Below are positions 40,701-53,334 of a stretch of DNA of 64,000 bases, in pieces. The translations under genes and the position numbers were made by a program. Source of the DNA: Hippophae tibetana (lineage: Eukaryota > Streptophyta > Magnoliopsida > Rosales > Elaeagnaceae); the NCBI GenBank assembly GCA_037013495.1, contig CM072807.1, positions 27,818,802 to 27,882,801 of the forward strand. Reading direction: 5' to 3'. Numbering within the stretch: the first letter of the stretch is position 1; every line of letters begins with the position of its first letter. Under the pieces are notes generated by a model. That model searched no databases. It saw nothing but the letters and a program-made list of their open reading frames with translations, and was not told where the DNA came from.

Positions 40701-41376
40701 ATTAAAATGCAGCGGAAACAAAATGGATGGGAAAGATACCTCCTGCCATTGATCAAAAATTTTATTTTTGAAAAATTGCACTTTCAACATCGAGGCGGGT
40801 CAACATGACCCAGTTTTACCCTAACGGATACTCGATCATATCTTGCTATTCCGGGGACGAAATCCAGCGTTCTTTTTATCAAAATTCTCATAATTCGATT
40901 TCTGAGTTATTGATGGTCTCAATATGAAGTAAAACATCATTTTGAATAAAAATTTAATTAATGAAGTAGATAAATACCCACGATAAATTAGATTTATTTT
41001 CTACATTTTTTTGAAGTTTAAATTCCCAGAATCACTAAAAAATATATATTGAGACAATTTGAAATTTTGTATATGCATCAAAAAAAGGAAATCGAAAAAC
41101 CTAAAATTTCAATTGCCGTGAAAGAGAGCAAAACAAAGATTTTTCCAAAAATGGCTCTCAGTGTAAATGTTAGAGTAGAATTCAATCCAAAAAATTCAAA
41201 AAACCATATGAACGTATAATTTAAATGCAGCAGAAACAAAATGTATTGAAAACATACCTCCTACCATTGATCACAATTTTTTATTTTTGAAAAATTTCAC
41301 TTTCAACATCGAGGCGGGTCAACATGACCCAGTTTTACCCTAACGGATACCCGGTCATATCTTGCTATTCCGGGGA
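37746..41376 (+). repeat. A/B units leading out of the hexamer duplication
   Basis: Unit starts 37746 (A), 38267 (B), 38786 (A), 39304 (A), 39831 (A), 40339 (A), 40858 (B). The pair 38786/39304 is a close duplicate (shared tgacctag, ctacaattgatc and aaaacaaaaaaat variants). The A units here carry aggaaaacaaaa in place of aggaaaacgaaa. The regular A-B alternation ends at 38785. Confidence 0.75.
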
Positions 41377-41898
41377 CGGAATCCAGTGTTCTTTTTATCA
41401 AAATTCTCATAATTCAATTTTTGAGTTATTGACGGTCTCAATTTGATATAAAACTTCATTTTGAAAAAAAAATTTAATTAACGAATTAGATAAATACCCA
41501 CGATAAATTAGATTTATTTTCTTCATTTTTTTCAAGTTTAAATTCACAGAATCCCTCAAAAAGATATATTGAGACAATTTGAAATTTCCATATGCATCAA
41601 AAATAGGAAAACGAAAAAATAAAATTACAATTCCCGTGAAACATAGCAAAAGAGAGATTTTTTTTCAAAAATGGCCCTCATAGTAAATGGTAGAATACAA
41701 TTCAATCCAAAAACGTTCAAAAAACCATATGAACAAATAATTAAAATGCAGCGGAAACAAAATGGATGGGAAAGATACCTCCTGCCATTGATCAAAATTA
41801 TTTTATATTTCAAAAATTTCACTTTCAACATCGAGGCGGGTCACCCCGACCCAGTTTGACCCTAACGGATACACGATCGTATCTTGCTATTCCGGGGA

Positions 41899-43461
41899 CG
41901 GAGTCCAGCGTTCTTTTTATCAAAATTCTCATAATTCGATTTTTGAGTTATTGACAGTCTCAATTTGAAGTAAAACATCATTTTGAAAAAAAATTTAATT
42001 AACGAATTAGATAAATACCCACGATAAATTAGATTTATTTTCTTCATTTTTTTCAAGTTTAAATTCACAGAATCCCTCAAAAAGATATATTGAGACAATT
42101 TGAAATTTCCATATGCATCAAAAATAGGAAAACGAAAAAATAAAATTACAATTCCCGTGAAACATAGCAAAAGAGAGATTTTTTTTCAAAAATGGCCCTC
42201 ATAGTAAATGGTAGAATACAATTCAATCCAAAAACGTTCAAAAAACCATATGAACGTATAATTTAAATGCCGCGGAAACAAAATGGATGGGAAAGATACC
42301 TCCTCCCATTGATCAAAATTATTTTATATTTCAAAAATTTCACTTTCAACATCGAGGCGGGTCACCCTGACCTAGTTTGACCCTAATGGATACACGATCG
42401 TATCTTGCTATTCCGGGGACGGAGTCCAGGGTTCTTTTTATCAAAATTCTCATAATTCGATTTCTGAGTGATAGATGGTCTCAATATGAAGTAAAACATC
42501 ATTTTAAATAAAAATTTAATTAATTAAGCAGATAAATACCTCACCATAAATTATATTTATTTTCTTCATTTTTTTCAATTTTAAATTCATAGAATCTCTC
42601 AAAAATATATATTGAGACAATTTGTAATTTCCGTATGCATCAAAAAAAGGAAAACGAAAAAATAAAATTACAATTCCCGTCATACAAAGCAAAAGAGAGA
42701 TTTTTTCAAAAATGGCTCTCATAGTAAATGTTAGAATACAATTCAATCCAAAAACGATCAAAAAACCATATGAACGTATAATTTAAATGCAGCGGAAACA
42801 AAATGGATGGGAAACATACCTCCTGCCATTGATCAAAATTATTTTATATTTCAAAAATTTCACTTTCAACATCGAGGCGGGTCACCCTGACCTAGTTTGA
42901 CCCCAACGGATACACGATCGTATCTTGCTATTCCGGGGACGGAGTCCAGCGTTCTTTTTATCAAAATTCTCATAATTCGATTTCTGAGTGATAGATGGTC
43001 TCAATATGAAGTAAAACATCATTTTAAATAAAAATTTAATTAATTAAGCAGATAAATACCTCACGATAAATTATATTTATTTTCTTCATTTTTTTCAATT
43101 TTAAATTCATAGAATCTCTCAAAAATATATATTGAGACAATTTGTAATTTCCGTATGCATCAAAAAAAGGAAAACGAAAAAATAAAATTACAATTCCCGT
43201 GAAACATAGCAAAAGAGAGATTTTTTTTCAAAAATGGCCCTCATAGTAAATGGTAGAATACAATTCAATCCAAAAACGTTCAAAAAACCATATGAACGTA
43301 TAATTTAAATGCCGCGGAAACAAAATGGATGGGAAAGATACCTCCTCCCATTGATCAAAATTATTTTATATTTCAAAAATTTCACTTTCAACATCGAGGC
43401 GGGTCACCCCGACCTAGTTTGACCCTAACGGATGCACGATCGTATCTTGCTATTCCGGGGA
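41899..43461 (+). repeat. 1,563-bp trimer, copy 1
   Basis: Three units (41899, 42420, 42940) whose first two reappear at 43462 and 43983, exactly 1,563 bp later, with shared variants tgacagtctc, ccagggttc, gagtgatagatgg and acctcaccataaatt. The third unit of the second copy (44503) has already switched to subfamily C. Confidence 0.85.
42940..43461 (+). repeat. Chimeric monomer, C-like left / D-like right
   Basis: The left part is that of unit 42420 (gagtgatagatgg, ttttaaataaaaattt, taattaagcag, ttccgtatgcatc). The right part is that of unit 41899 (cgtgaaacatagc, ttttttttcaaaaatggcc, aatggtagaatac, tgccgcgg). The switch lies between about 43177 and 43200. It is a within-monomer unequal crossover or conversion product. 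Confidence 0.82.
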
Positions 43462-44502
43462 CGGAGTCCAGCGTTCTTTTTATCAAAATTCTCATAATTC
43501 GATTTTTGAGTTATTGACAGTCTCAATTTGAAGTAAAACATCATTTTGAAAAAAAATTTAATTAACGAATTAGATAAATACCCACGATAAATTAGATTTA
43601 TTTTCTTCATTTTTTTCAAGTTTAAATTCACAGAATCCCTCAAAAAGATATATTGAGACAATTTGAAATTTCCATATGCATCAAAAATAGGAAAACGAAA
43701 AAATAAAATTACAATTCCCGTGAAACATAGCAATAGAGAGATTTTTTTTCAAAAATGGCCCTCATAGTAAATGGTAGAATACAATTCAATCCAAAAACGT
43801 TCAAAAAACCATATGAACGTATAATTTAAATGCCGCGGAAACAAAATGGATGGGAAAGATACCTCCTCCCATTGATCAAAATTATTTTATATTTCAAAAA
43901 TTTCACTTTCAACATCGAGGCGGGTCACCCTGACCTAGTTTGACCCTAATGGATACACGATCGTATCTTGCTATTCCGGGGACGGAGTCCAGGGTTCTTT
44001 TTATCAAAATTCTCATAATTCGATTTCTGAGTGATAGATGGTCTCAATATGAAGTAAAACATCATTTTAAATAAAAATTTAATTAATTAAGCAGATAAAT
44101 ACCTCACCATAAATTATATTTATTTTCTTCATTTTTTTCAATTTTAAATTCATAGAATCTCTCAAAAATATATATTGAGACAATTTGTAATTTCCGTATG
44201 CATCAAAAAAAGGAAAACGAAAAAATAAAATTACAATTCCCATGAAACATAGCAAAATAGAGTTTTTTTCAAAAATGGCACTCATAGTAAATGTTAGAAT
44301 ACAATTCAATCCAAAAACGATCAAAAAACCATATGAACGTATAATTTAAATGCAGTGGAAACAAAATGGATGGGAAACATACCTCCTGCCATTGATAAAA
44401 ATTATTTTATTTTTCAAAAATATCACTTTCAACATCGAGGCGAGTCAACCCGACCCGGTTTGACCCTAACGGATATCCGGTCGTATCTAGCTATTCCGGG
44501 GA

Positions 44503-46580
44503 CGGAATCCAACGTTCTTTTTATCAAAATTCTCATAATTCAATTTTTGAGTTATTGATGGTCTCAATTTGAAGTAAAACATCATTTTAAATAAAAATTT
44601 AATTAATTAAGTTGACAAATACCTCACGATAAATTATATTTATTTTCTTCATTTTTGCCAATTTTAAATTCATAGAATCTCTCAAAAAGATATATTGAGA
44701 CAATTTGAAATTTCCGTATGCATCAAAAAAAGGAAACGAAAAAATAAAATTACAATTCCCGTCATACAAAGCAAAAGAGAGATTTTTTCCAAAATGGCTC
44801 TCATAGTAAATGTTAGAATACAATTCAATCCAAAAACGATCAAAAAACCATATGAACGTATAATTTAAATGCAGCGGAAACAAAATGGATGGGAAACATA
44901 CCTCCTCCCATTGATAAAAATTATTTTATTTTTCAAAAATTTCACTTTCAACATCGAGGCGGGTCAACCCGACCCGGTTTGACCCTAACGGATACCCGAT
45001 CGTGTCTAGCTATTCCGGGGACGGAATCCAACGTTCTTTTTATCAAATTTCTCATAATTCGATTTCTCAGTTATTGACGGTCTCAATTTGAAGTAAAACA
45101 TCATTTTAAATAAAAAATTAATTAACAAAGTAGTAAATACCCACGATAAATTAGATTTATTTTCTTCATTTTTTTCAAATTTAAATTCATACAATCACTC
45201 AAAAAGATATATTGAGACAATTTGAAATTTCCGTATGCATCAAAAAAAAGGAAAACGAAACAATAAAATTACAATTCCCGTCATACAAAGCAAAAGAGAG
45301 ATTTTTTCAAAAATCGCTCTCATAGTAAATGTTAAAATACAATTCAATCCAAAAACGTTCAAAAAACCATATGAACGTATAATTTAAATGCACCGGAAAC
45401 AAAATGGATGGGAAACATACCTCCTACCATTGATCAAAATTATTTTATTTTTAAAAAATTTCAGTTTCAACATAGAGGCGGGTCAACCTAACTCGGTTTG
45501 ACCCTAACGGATACCCGGTCGTATCTAGCTATTCCGGGGACGGAATCCAACGTTCTTTTTATCAAAATTCTCATAAGTCGATTTCTGAGTTATTGATGGT
45601 CTCAATTTGAAGTAAAACATCGTGTTAAATACAAATTTAATTAATGAACCAGATAAATACCTCACGATAAATTAGATTTATTTTCTTCATTTTTTTCAAA
45701 TTTAAATTCATACAATCACTCAAAAAGATATATTGAGACAATTTGAAATTTCCGTATGCATCAAAAAAAGGAAAACGAAAAAATAAAATTACAATTCCCT
45801 TCATACAAAGCAAAAGAGAGATTTTTTCAAAAATGGCTCTGAGAGTAAATGTTAAAATACAATTCAATCCAAAAACGTTCAAAAAACCATATGAACGTAT
45901 AATTTAAATGCACCGGAAACAAAATGGATGGGAAACATACCTCCTGCCATTGATCAAAATTATTTTATTTTTAAAAAATTTCAGTTTCAACATAGAGGCG
46001 GGTCAACCTAACCCGGTTTGACCCTAACGGATACCCGGTCGTATCTAGCTATTCCGGGGACGGAATCCAACGTTCTTTTTATCAAAATTCTCATAAGTCG
46101 ATTTTTGAGTTATTGATGGTCTCAATTTGAAGTAAAACATCATTTTAAATAAAAATTTAATTAATTAAGTAGATAAATACCTCACGATAAATTAGATTTA
46201 TTTTCTTCATTTTTTTCAAATTTAAATTCATACAATCACTCAAAAAGATATATTGAGACAATTTGAAATTTCCGTATGCATCAAAAAAAGGAAAACGAAA
46301 AAATAAAATTACAATTCCCTTCATACAAAGCAAAAGAGAGATTTTTTCAAAAATGGCTCTCAGAGTAAATGTTAAAATACAATTCAATCCAAAAACGTTC
46401 AAAAAACCATATGAACGTATAATTTAAATGCACCGGAAACAAAATGGATGGGAAACATACCTCCTGCCATTGATCAAAATTATTTTATTTTTAAAAAATT
46501 TCAGTTTCAACATAGAGGCGGGTCAACCTAACCCGGTTTGACCCTAACGGATACCCGGTCGTATCTAGCTATTCCGGGGA
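44503..46580 (+). repeat. Left edge of subfamily C: non-pentameric units
   Basis: Units 44503, 45022, 45541 and 46061. Unit 45022 has the rare caaagtagtaaatac deletion form that recurs only at 63205, at the other edge of the domain. Unit 45541 is a chimera: s-type left (catcgtgttaaatac, gaaccag), n-type right (ttagatttatt, cttcatacaaag, ctgagagtaaatg), switching between about 45650 and 45675. Unit 46061 is n-type. Confidence 0.8.
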
Positions 46581-48138
46581 CGGAATCCAACGTTCTTTTT
46601 ATCAAAATTCTCATAAGTCGATTTCTGAGTTATTGATGGTCTCAATTTGAAGTAAAACATCGTGTTAAATACAAATTTAATTAATGAACCAGATAAATAC
46701 CTCACGATAAATTATATTTATTTTCTTCATTTTTTTCAATTTTAAATTCATTGAATCTTTCAAAAAGATATATTGAGACAATTTGCAATTTCCATATGCA
46801 TCAAAAAAAGGAAAACGAAAAAATAAAATTACAATTCCCGTGAAACATAGCAAAATAGAGATTTTTTCAAAAATGGCACTCATAGTAAATGTTAGAATAC
46901 AATTCAATCCAAAAACGATCAAAAAACCATATGAACGTATTATTTAAATGCAGTAGAAACAAAATGGATGGGAAACATACCTCCTCCCATTGATAAAAAT
47001 TATTTTATTTTTCAAAAATTTCACTTTCAACATCGAGGCGGGTCAACCCGACCCGGTTTGACCCTAACGGATATCCGGTCGTATCTAGCTATTCCGGGGA
47101 CGAAATCCAACGTTCTTTTTATCAAAATTCTCATAATTCGATTTTTGAGTTATTGATGGTCTCAATTTGAAGTAAAACATCATTTTAAATAAAAATTTAA
47201 TTAATTAAGTAGATAAATACCTCACGATAAATTATATTTATTTTCTTCATTTTTTTCAATTTTAAATTCATAGAATCTCTCAAAAAGATATATTGAGACA
47301 ATTTGAAATTTCCATATGCATCAAAAAAAGGAAAACAAAAAAATAAAATTACAATTCCCGTCATACAAAGCAAAAGAGAGATTTTTTCCAAAATGGCTCT
47401 CATAGTAAATGTTAGAATACAATTCAATCCAAAAACGATCAAAAAACCATATAAACGTATAATTTAAATGCAGCGGAAACAAAATGGATAGGAAATATAC
47501 CTCCTGCCATTGATCAAAATTATTTTATTTTTCAAAAATTTCAATTTCAACATCGAGGCGGGTCAACCCGACCCGGTTTGACCCTAATAGATACCCGGTC
47601 GTATCTAGCTATTTCGAGGACGGAATCCAACGTTTTTTTTCAAAATTCTCATAATTCGATTTTTGAGTTATTGATGGTCTCAATTTGAAGTAAAACATCA
47701 TTTTAAATAAAAATTTAATTAACGAAGTAGATAAATACCCACGATAAATTAGATTTATTTTCTTCATTTTTTTCAAATTTAAATTCATACAATCACTCAA
47801 AAAGATATATTGAGACAATTTGAAATTTCCGTATGCATCAAAAAAAAGGAAAACGAAACAATAAAATTACAATTCCCGTCATACAAAGCAAAAGAGAGAT
47901 TTTTTCAAAAATCGCTCTCATAGTAAATGTTAAAATACAATTCAATCCAAAAACGTTCAAAAAACCATATGAATGTATAATTTAAATGCACCGGAAACAA
48001 AATGGATGGGAAACATACCTCCTACCATTGATCAAAATTATTTTATTTTTAAAAAATTTCAGTTTCAACATAGAGGCAGGTCAACCTAACCCGGTTTGAC
48101 CCTAACGGATACCCGGTCGTATCTAGCTATTCCGGGGA
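46581..48138 (+). repeat. Partial C block s-r-q (1,558 bp)
   Basis: Units 46581 (s: catcgtgttaaatac, ttgcaatttcc, atggcactc), 47101 (r: aaaacaaaaaaat, ttttttccaaaatgg) and 47621 (q: ctatttcgaggacgg, aacgttttttttcaaaa, aacgaaacaataaaa). It lacks the s1-n part of the pentamer. Confidence 0.85.
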
Positions 48139-49628
48139 CGGAATCCAACGTTCTTTTTATCAAAATTCTCATAAGTCGATTTCTGAGTTATTGATGGTCT
48201 CAATTTGAAGTAAAACATCGTGTTAAATACAAATTTAATTAATGAACCAGATAAATACCTCACGATAAATTATATTTATTTTCTTCATTTTTTTCAATTT
48301 TAAATTCATTGAATCTCTCAAAAAGATATATTGAGACAATTTGCAATTTCCATATGCATCAAAAAAAGGAAAACGAAAAAATAAAATTACAATTCCCGTG
48401 AAACATAGCAAAATAGAGATTTTTTCAAAAATGGCACTCATAGTAAATGTTAGAATACAATTCAATCCAAAAACGATCAAAAAACCATATGAACGTATAA
48501 TTTAAATGCAGTGGAAACAAAATGGATGGGAAACATACCTCCTGCCATTGATAAAAATTATTTTATTTTTCAAATATTTCACTTTCAACATCAAGGCGGG
48601 TCAACTCGACCCGGTTTGACCCTAACGAATATCCGGTCGTATCTAGCTATTCCGGGGACGGAATCCAACGTTCTTTTTATCAAAATTCTCATAATTCGAT
48701 TTTTGAGTTATTGATGGTCTCAATTTGAAGTAAAACATCATTTTAAATAAAAATTTAATTAATTAAGTAGATAAATACCTCACGATAAATTAGATTTATT
48801 TTCTTCATTTTTTTCAAATTTAAATTCATACAATCACTCAAAAAGATATATTGAGACAATTTGAAATTTCCGTATGCATCAAAAAAAGGAAAACGAAAAA
48901 ATAAAATTACAATTCCCTTCATACAAAGAAAAAGAGAGATTTTTTCAAAAATGGCTCTGAGAGTAAATGTTAAAATACAATTCAATCCAAAAACGTTCAA
49001 AAAACCATATGAACGTATAATTTAAATGCATCGGAAACAAAATGGATGGGAAACATACCTCCTGCCATTGATCAAAATTATTTTATTTTTAAAAAATTTC
49101 AGTTTCAACATAGAGGCGGGTCAACCTAACCCGGTTTGACCCTAACGGATACCCGGTCGTATCTAGCTATTCCGGGGACGGAATCCAACGTTCTTTTTAT
49201 CAAAATTCTCATAAGTCGATTTCTGAGTTATTGATGGTCTCAATTTGAAGTAAAACATCGTGTTAAATACAAATTTAATTAATGAACCAGATAAATACCT
49301 CACGATAAATTATATTTATTTTCTTCATTTTTTTCAATTTTAAATTCATTGAATCTCTCAAAAAGATATATTGAGACAATTTGCAATTTCCATATGCATC
49401 AAAAAAAGGAAAACGAAAAAATAAAATTACAATTCCCGTGAAACATAGTAAAATAGAGATTTTTTCAAAAATGGCACTCATAGTAAATGTTAGAATACAA
49501 TTCAATCCAAAAACGATCAAAAAACCATATGAACGTATTATTTAAATGCAGTGGAAACAAAATGGATGGGAAACATACCTCCTGCCATTGATAAAAATTA
49601 TTTTATTTTTCAAAAATTTCACTTTCAA

Positions 49629-49708
49629 CATCGAGGCGGGTCAACCCGACCCGGTTTGACCCTAACGGATATCCGGTCGTATCTAGCTATTCCGGGGACG
49701 GAATCCAA
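49629..49708 (+). other. Representative G+C-rich, CpG-dense box of a monomer
   Basis: By hand count 46 of 80 bases are G or C, with about nine CpG dinucleotides, in an otherwise very A+T-rich unit. The box spans catcgaggcggg to the start of the next unit (cggaatccaa). It contains the GGGTCA/TGACCC dyad and is the best-preserved part shared by subfamilies A, B, C and D. One such box occurs per monomer. A protein-binding role is possible but is inference only. Confidence 0.75.
49638..49662 (+). other. Wide dyad gggtcaa/ttgaccc (representative, C type)
   Basis: Perfect 7-bp inverted arms at 49638-49644 (gggtcaa) and 49656-49662 (ttgaccc), separated by 11 bp. The wide form is found in C units, in D units (6-bp arms) and in those A units whose box reads cccgactcgg. 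Confidence 0.8.
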
Positions 49709-50736
49709 CGTTCTTTTTATCAAAATTCTCATAATTCGATTTTTGAGTTATTGATGGTCTCAATTTGAAGTAAAACATCATTTTAAATAAAAATTTAATT
49801 AATTAAGTAGATAAATACCTCACGATAAATTATATTTATTTTCTTCATTTTTTTCAATTTTAAATTCATAGAATCTCTCAAAAAGATATATTGAGACAAT
49901 TTGAAATTTCCATATGCATCAAAAAAAGGAAAACAAAAAAATAAAATTACAATTCCCGTCATACAAAGCAAAAGAGAGATTTTTTCCAAAATGGCTCTCA
50001 TAGTAAATGTTAGAATACAATTCAATCCAAAAACGATCAAAAAACCATATAAACGTATAATTTAAATGCAGCGGAAACAAAATTGATAGGAAATATACCT
50101 CCTGCCATTGATCAAAATTATTTTATTTTTCAAAAATTTCAATTTCAACATCGAGGCGGGTCAACCCGACCCGGTTTGACCCTAATAGATACCCGGTCGT
50201 ATCTAGCTATTTCGAGGACGGAATCCAACGTTTTTTTTCAAAATTCTCATAATTCGATTTTTGAGTTATTGATGGTCTCAATTTGAAGTAAAACATCATT
50301 TTAAATAAAAATTTAATTAACGAAGTAGATAAATACCCACGATAAATTAGATTTATTTTCTTCATTTTTTTCAAATTTAAATTCATACAATCACTCAAAA
50401 AGATATATTGAGACAATTTGAAATTTCCGTATGCATCAAAAAAAAGGAAAACGAAACAATAAAATTACAATTCCCGTCATACAAAGCAAAAGAGAGATTT
50501 TTTCAAAAATCGCTCTCATAGTAAATGTTAAAATACAATTCAATCCAAAAACGTTCAAAAAACCATATGAATGTATAATTTAAATGCACCGGAAACAAAA
50601 TGGATGGGAAACATACCTCCTACCATTGATCAAAATTATTTTATTTTTAAAAAATTTCAGTTTCAACATAGAGGCGGGTCAACCTAACCCGGTTTGACCC
50701 TAACGGATACCCGGTCGTATCTAGCTATTCCGGGGA

Positions 50737-53334
50737 CGGAATCCAACGTTCTTTTTATCAAAATTCTCATAAGTCGATTTCTGAGTTATTGATGGTCTCA
50801 ATTTGAAGTAAAACATCGTGTTAAATACAAATTTAATTAATGAACCAGATAAATACCTCACGATAAATTATATTTATTTTCTTCATTTTTTTCAATTTTA
50901 AATTCATTGAATCTCTCAAAAAGATATATTGAGACAATTTGCAATTTCCATATGCATCAAAAAAAGGAAAACGAAAAAATAAAATTACAATTCCCGTGAA
51001 ACATAGCAAAATAGAGATTTTTTCAAAAATGGCACTCATAGTAAATGTTAGAATACAATTCAATCCAAAAACGATCAAAAAACCATATGAACGTATAATT
51101 TAAATGCAGTGGAAACAAAATGGATGGGAAACATACCTCCTGCCATTGATAAAAATTATTTTATTTTTCAAATATTTCACTTTCAACATCTAGGCGGGTC
51201 AACTCGACCTGGTTTGACCCTAACGAATATCCGGTCGTATCTAGCTATTCCGGGGACGGAATCCAACGTTCTTTTTATCAAAATTCTCATAATTCGATTT
51301 TTGAGTTATTGATGGTCTCAATTTGAAGTAAAACATCATTTTAAATAAAAATTTAATTAATTAAGTAGATAAATACCTCACGATAAATTAGATTTATTTT
51401 CTTCATTTTTTTCAAATTTAAATTCATACAATCACTCAAAAAGATATATTGAGACAATTTGAAATTTCCGTATGCATCAAAAAAAGGAAAACGAAAAAAT
51501 AAAATTACAATTCCCTTCATACAAAGCAAAAGAGAGATTTTTTCAAAAATGGCTCTGAGAGTAAATGTTAAAATACAATTCAATCCAAAAACGTTCAAAA
51601 AACCATATGAACGTATAATTTAAATGCATCGGAAACAAAATGGATGGGAAACATACCTCCTGCCATTGATCAAAATTATTTTATTTTTAAAAAATTTCAG
51701 TTTCAACATAGAGGCGGGTCAACCTAACCCGGTTTGACCCTAACGGATACCCGGTCGTATCTAGCTATTCCGGGGACGGAATCCAACGTTCTTTTTATCA
51801 AAATTCTCATAAGTCGATTTCTGAGTTATTGATGGTCTCAATTTGAAGTAAAACATCGTGTTAAATACAAATTTAATTAATGAACCAGATAAATACCTCA
51901 CGATAAATTATATTTATTTTCTTCATTTTTTTCAATTTTAAATTCATTGAATCTCTCAAAAAGATATATTGAGACAATTTGCAATTTCCATATGCATCAA
52001 AAAAAGGAAAACGAAAAAATAAAATTACAATTCCCGTGAAACATAGTAAAATAGAGATTTTTTCAAAAATGGCACTCATAGTAAATGTTAGAATACAATT
52101 CAATCCAAAAACGATCAAAAAACCATATGAACGTATTATTTAAATGCAGTGGAAACAAAATGGATGGGAAACATACCTCCTGCCATTGATAAAAATTATT
52201 TTATTTTTCAAAAATTTCACTTTCAACATCGAGGCGGGTCAACCCGACCCGGTTTGACCCTAACGGATATCCGGTCGTATCTAGCTATTCCGGGGACGAA
52301 ATCCAACGTTCTTTTTATCAAAATTCTCATAATTCGATTTTTGAGTTATTGATGGTCTCAATTTGAAGTAAAACATCATTTTAAATAAAAATTTAATTAA
52401 TTAAGTAGATAAATACCTCACGATAAATTATATTTATTTTCTTCATTTTTTTCAATTTTAAATTCATAGAATCTCTCAAAAAGATATATTGAGACAATTT
52501 GAAATTTCCATATGCATCAAAAAAAGGAAAACAAAAAAATAAAATTACAATTCCCGTCATACAAAGCAAAAGAGAGATTTTTTCCAAAATGGCTCTCATA
52601 GTAAATGTTAGAATACAATTCAATCCAAAAACGATCAAAAAACCATATGAACGTATATTTTAAATGCAGCGGAAACAAAATGGATAGGAAATATACCTCC
52701 TGCCATTGATCAAAATTATTTTATTTTTCAAAAATTTCAATTTCAACATCGAGGCGGGTCAACCCGACCCGGTTTGACCCTAATAGATACCCGGTCGTAT
52801 CTAGCTATTTCGAGGACGGAATCCAACGTTTTTTTTCAAAATTCTCATAATTCGATTTTTGAGTTATTGATGGTCTCAATTTGAATTAAAACATCATTTT
52901 AAATAAAAATTTAATTAATTAAGTAGATAAATACCTCACGATAAATTAGATTTATTTTCTTCATTTTTTTCAATTTTAAATTCATAGAATCTCTCAAAAA
53001 GATATATTGAGACAATTTGAAATTTCCATATGCATCAAAAAAAGGAAAACAAAAAAATAAAATTACAATTCCCGTCATACAAAACAAAAGAGAGATTTTT
53101 TCCAAAATGGCTCTGAGAGTAAATGTTAAAATACAATTCAATCCAAAAACGTTCAAAAAACCATATGAACGTATAATTTAAATGCATCGGAAACAAAATG
53201 GATGGGAAACATACCTCCTGCCATTGATCAAAATTATTTTATTTTTAAAAAATTTCAGTTTCAACATAGAGGCGGGTCAACCTAACCCGGTTTGACCCTA
53301 ACGGATACCCGGTCGTATCTAGCTATTCCGGGGA
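50737..53334 (+). repeat. Pentamer HOR copy P2 (s1-n-s2-r-r/n chimera)
   Basis: Units 50737, 51257, 51777, 52297, 52817. The first four match P1 at an offset of 2,598 bp. The fifth position holds an r/n chimera in place of q, although the total length is still 2,598 bp. Private mark: catctaggcggg near 51187. Confidence 0.92.
52817..53334 (+). repeat. r/n chimeric satellite monomer
   Basis: The left part is r-type (aaaacaaaaaaat, gtcatacaaaac, ttttttccaaaatgg). From ctgagagtaaatgttaaaa onward it is n-type, including gcatcggaaac and gtcaacctaaccc. The switch is bracketed to about 53104-53114, inside the right half of the monomer's hairpin. The same chimera with the same breakpoint occurs at 62687-63204. 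Confidence 0.88.

Larger units (their letters stand above)
25288..41376 (+). repeat. Satellite domain 2: mixed and alternating A and B monomers
   Basis: Monomer starts: 25288, 25808, 26328, 26847, 27357, 27875, 28394, 28913, 29432, 29950, 30469, 30987, 31506, 32026, 32546, 33067, 33586, 34106, 34626, 35146, 35666, 36187, 36706, 37226, 37746, 38267, 38786, 39304, 39831, 40339, 40858. B-type units (gtgaaagagagc, aatcactaaaaaa or aatcaataaaaaa) start at 25288, 26328, 26847, 27875, 28913, 32026, 33067, 34106, 35146, 36187, 37226, 38267 and 40858. From 31506 to 38785 A and B alternate strictly, giving a dimer of about 1,040 bp. No gene or inserted element is visible. Confidence 0.9.
41377..44502 (+). 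repeat. Satellite domain 3: type D transition units
   Basis: Unit starts 41377, 41899, 42420, 42940, 43462, 43983. Four of them open with cggagtcc (41899, 42420, 42940, 43462) and 43983 does so too. Diagnostics are gtcacccc/gtcaccct in the box, aaaaataggaaaac, atggccctc and tgccgcgg. Units 42420, 42940 and 43983 carry left parts of the neighbouring C domain (ttttaaataaaaattt, taattaagcag, acctcac). Units 41899-43461 and 43462-44502 match at an offset of 1,563 bp. Confidence 0.85.
48139..50736 (+). repeat. Pentamer HOR copy P1 (s1-n-s2-r-q)
   Basis: Units 48139 (s1, ends tttcaaatatttcac and gtcaactcgac), 48659 (n, ctgagagtaaatgttaaaa, gtcaacctaac), 49179 (s2, atagtaaaatagag, cgtattatttaaatg), 49699 (r, ttttttccaaaatgg, gaaatatacc) and 50219 (q, tatttcgaggacgg). 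Total 2,598 bp. Private marks: aattgatagg near 50081 and caaagaaaaagag near 48924. Confidence 0.93.

Noticed and set aside
42420-44502. A separate, unrelated repeat family in the transition zone
   Set aside because: The cggagtcc units align with A on one side and C on the other over their full length. They are mixtures of the same satellite, not a new family.
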